Part shown: in pieces, positions 61,598-64,000 of the stretch
How the letters are laid out: every line of letters begins with the position of its first letter
How positions within the stretch are numbered: position 1 is the stretch's first letter
Assembly: GCA_035048485.1 (NCBI GenBank)
Contig: CM068586.1
Span: forward strand, 32,148,849 to 32,212,848
Length of the DNA stretch: 64,000 nucleotides
From: Pteria penguin
Lineage: Eukaryota; Mollusca; Bivalvia; Pterioida; Pteriidae
Direction of reading: 5' to 3'
Program-made: the position numbers and the translations under genes
The notes under the pieces: model-generated
What the model was told of the DNA's origin: nothing
Databases searched by the model: none
What the model saw: the letters and a program-made list of their open reading frames with translations, nothing else

Positions 61598-61680
61598 TTC
61601 CATAGGTGATTTACTCCTCCATAAAACCTGGTCCCAACTCCGTTTCTCCAGAGGCCTACGTTTGCCCATTATTCACAAAT
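61598..61680 (+). repeat. PLE-B 3' block (solo)
   Basis: GGTGATTTACTCCTCCATAA, ACCTGGTCCCAACTCCG, then CCAGAGGCCTACGTTTGCCC. Confidence 0.65.
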
Positions 61681-61954
61681 TGGGACATACACAATGTACA
61701 TATCTCAACACATTCATATTTTTAAGTATGATCTAATGGGCTTCATTCTCAAACGCTAAGATGATTAAGACAAATGCATAGGGTTTACGGATTTATCTTA
61801 AGTAAAACAATATATTTATATCGTTTGCTTTACAATTATTATTGCTTAAAAACAAAATAAATCAGAATACTTCATCGATATATGTATTACCAGTGACCTC
61901 AGGTGCTGATATTCATATATATATTTACGATGATATTAGTAATATATGATCAAA

Positions 61955-62050
61955 ACTTTGCACTGTCAATTATTCCGCGTATATTACACAATTATCATTT
62001 TTCTGTATACATGTTCTTGGTGATTTGTGTCATAAAGCTTTAGCAGATAT
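61955..62050 (+). repeat. PLE-A-type 3' terminus, subfamily 2, diverged
   Basis: ACACAATTATCATTTTTCTG, TATACATGTTCTTGG and TGATTTGTGTCATAAAGC align with the ends at 42320-42360 and 55480-55525. Confidence 0.45.
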
Positions 62051-64000
62051 CTTCTGTCGTCTCTTTTACGATGTCAAAGTCATACACCACCATAATACAT
62101 AAGGAGTGTTTCGGACCTCTTCTCATTCAAGGATTGGACATTATGTAAAACTCGAAGCGGGTGCGTGTATGGGCGAACCTCAGTAATGAATGTAAATCGT
62201 TTTAACATCCAAAGCGTGACAACAACCTAATTAGAATATCTTGAAGTGTCTGCGAGTGGCGCACTGTGGACGTGTAATGTAATGAAATGGTAAAGAAGGA
62301 GGGGTTTATCGAGAAGATTTTAAACGAAAGTTACTGAGTTCATTATTAACTCAATATTCTCGATTAGGAAATGCTAGTGACTTAACATGGTATTACAGAT
62401 ATCATGTAGACAAATGAATGAAAGGGATGAATGGTTTTGTTCTAATTATTATAACGAGTTTGTTGAGTACACTTTAATCTAGTATTCTCGAACATCGAGA
62501 GAATACAGCACACAAAATTGTTCAATCGCCAAATCAATATAGGTATTAGTGAATAATATATGTTGGCATATGTATTACATTCCGCGTACCTATTTGGTGT
62601 ATATACTGGGTGAATATAATTCACTGTTCTATAATACATTGATGCTTAAGTGTCTCTTGGGTGACAAAATGGAAGATAAATCGAGAGAACTGTGGACAAG
62701 CAAACTATCTACAGACTGAGTAAACAATTTCCATTCACGTAGTTTTATAAAAAATATAATAATATCTTGAATGACTGTGACAGACTAGCCAATACAGGTT
62801 TCAATTTACATCTTGCATTTATAGCTTTAGGGCTTTGCTTTTGAGTCTTGTACAAGATTTCATTAAGTACATGTAACCTGACATCAGATATAAACTATAC
62901 AACTATACACTTTTTAACACATAAGCCGAATGGCTATTGTAATTTTAATGAATTTTCGAAGGCGGTGCGGCAATAGATGTATAACGAGGTATATTTTTGT
63001 GTGTGTGCTTTGAAAATGGAGATTCTTGTCCTATATGAGATTTTTCTGGCGTCTTTCAATGTGGAATTATGCAGTTTGTGAAACAAGATACCTTAGTATC
63101 GTGCCCGAGACTGAAAAAAATAATGACATTTGTGGAACATTTATAAGCCTTCTCTTACTGGGTGTATTTTATTTCGTAATAAAATAATAAATTAATATCA
63201 ATTGTATTCCTCTGGCGACAGGTGTGTAAATGTATTGGTAATAAAATTTAAAACATATTTTAAAACATAAACGTTACCGTTAGTTAGTAGGTATTTTGCG
63301 TACTATTGAAGATGGCAAAATCAGATGGATTGTTGGCTTGTAAAATATCAAAGGTATAATGTACTAATTCATGGTGCGCTATAGTCAGATAAATTACATT
63401 AACATTTTGATAAAGACTCGTATAAAAATATGCAAAATCTATAACAAAAGTCAAGTTCTCTATTTTCTGTAAAACGGATCTCTGTCACTCAGAAAAGACT
63501 GAATAGTATGGATGTTTATATTTCCGTAGGGATATATATCGTAATCTGTGATTTTGTATTACTCTCGACATTTGGAAAGCAATTTATCATCTTGTATTAA
63601 TCATTCGGTGCAATGCAGAAGCATCTATTACAGATATGTATATGATGCAACGTAGGCGTTGGTTTTGCTATTTAAGCCTGGATTTCTGCAGTTGCTTCTC
63701 AGCAGCTAAAATAAAGTCTGTGTTGCAGCTATATAGAAGTTTTTTGACAACAATAAAATATTTTTGAGAAAACTGTTGTAGATATATCTCGTTTGTCGTA
63801 AATATCTATGAATATCAATTCTTTGTCTTCTCAACTGTTAGACATTTCGTACCGTTTTGCACTTAATTTTTATTTCAATATTCATGTTTTGATGTTTTAA
63901 ATTTCAGTTGCAACATACTTGTGTGCATACTTACCTCAGCAAACACTGAATGTTGCCATTCGTAATTAAGAATATCATTTGACAAGATAAGCAGGTATGT
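62051..64000. other. Long stretch, nothing recognised
   Basis: No gene, element copy or RNA recognised to the window end. Confidence 0.5.

Overview
This is an AT-rich eukaryotic, almost certainly molluscan (most likely bivalve), genomic segment. No complete host gene can be supported. What can be recognised is a graveyard of transposable elements. The clade guess rests on the repeat content: a Nimb/I-type LINE with an RNase H domain, Penelope-like elements (PLEs) whose GIY-YIG and RT fragments resemble bivalve proteins, a tRNA-derived SINE, and short hammerhead-ribozyme repeats of the retrozyme type. Species is not determinable from the sequence alone.

Layout. 0.4-1.6 kb: non-autonomous DNA transposon with imperfect terminal inverted repeats. 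1.9-2.2 kb: full-length SINE. 2.5-5.6 kb: PLE GIY-YIG nuclease fragment abutting a 5'-truncated Nimb-type LINE. 6.8-8.9 kb: two inverted PLE-B ends enclosing a truncated PLE-A. 8.9-10.5 kb: LINE ORF1-only element with an (AAT)n tail. 12.06-12.63 kb: MITE with TTAA target duplication. 14.8-15.7 kb and 18.2-19.7 kb: retrozyme-like units and a decayed PLE RT. 20.4 kb: second full-length SINE. 21.8-32 kb: PLE-A and PLE-B fragments, a large hairpin (25.2-26.0 kb) and a CR1/L2-like endonuclease fragment. 34-42 kb: degenerate tandem repeats, microsatellites and PLE ends. 43.7 and 61.1 kb: two copies of one MITE with ~40-bp TIRs. 49.2-49.6 kb: PIF/Harbinger transposase fossil. 53-55.5 kb: PLE-B, then a retrozyme unit with an apparently intact hammerhead ribozyme. 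57.2-58.6 kb: the best PLE-A copy.

How the parts relate. Three mobilisation relationships are visible. (i) The SINE 3' ends match the 3' end of the Nimb-type LINE, as expected if the LINE machinery moves the SINE. (ii) Retrozyme-like hammerhead repeats sit among PLEs, the retroelement group known to carry hammerhead ribozymes and a plausible source of their reverse transcriptase. (iii) MITEs are present without an intact transposase. Every recognisable coding region carries stops, frameshifts or truncation, so the window looks like intergenic or intronic DNA. Long stretches, notably 25.96-27.8, 32-34, 50.5-52.9 and 62.1-64 kb, show nothing I can identify.
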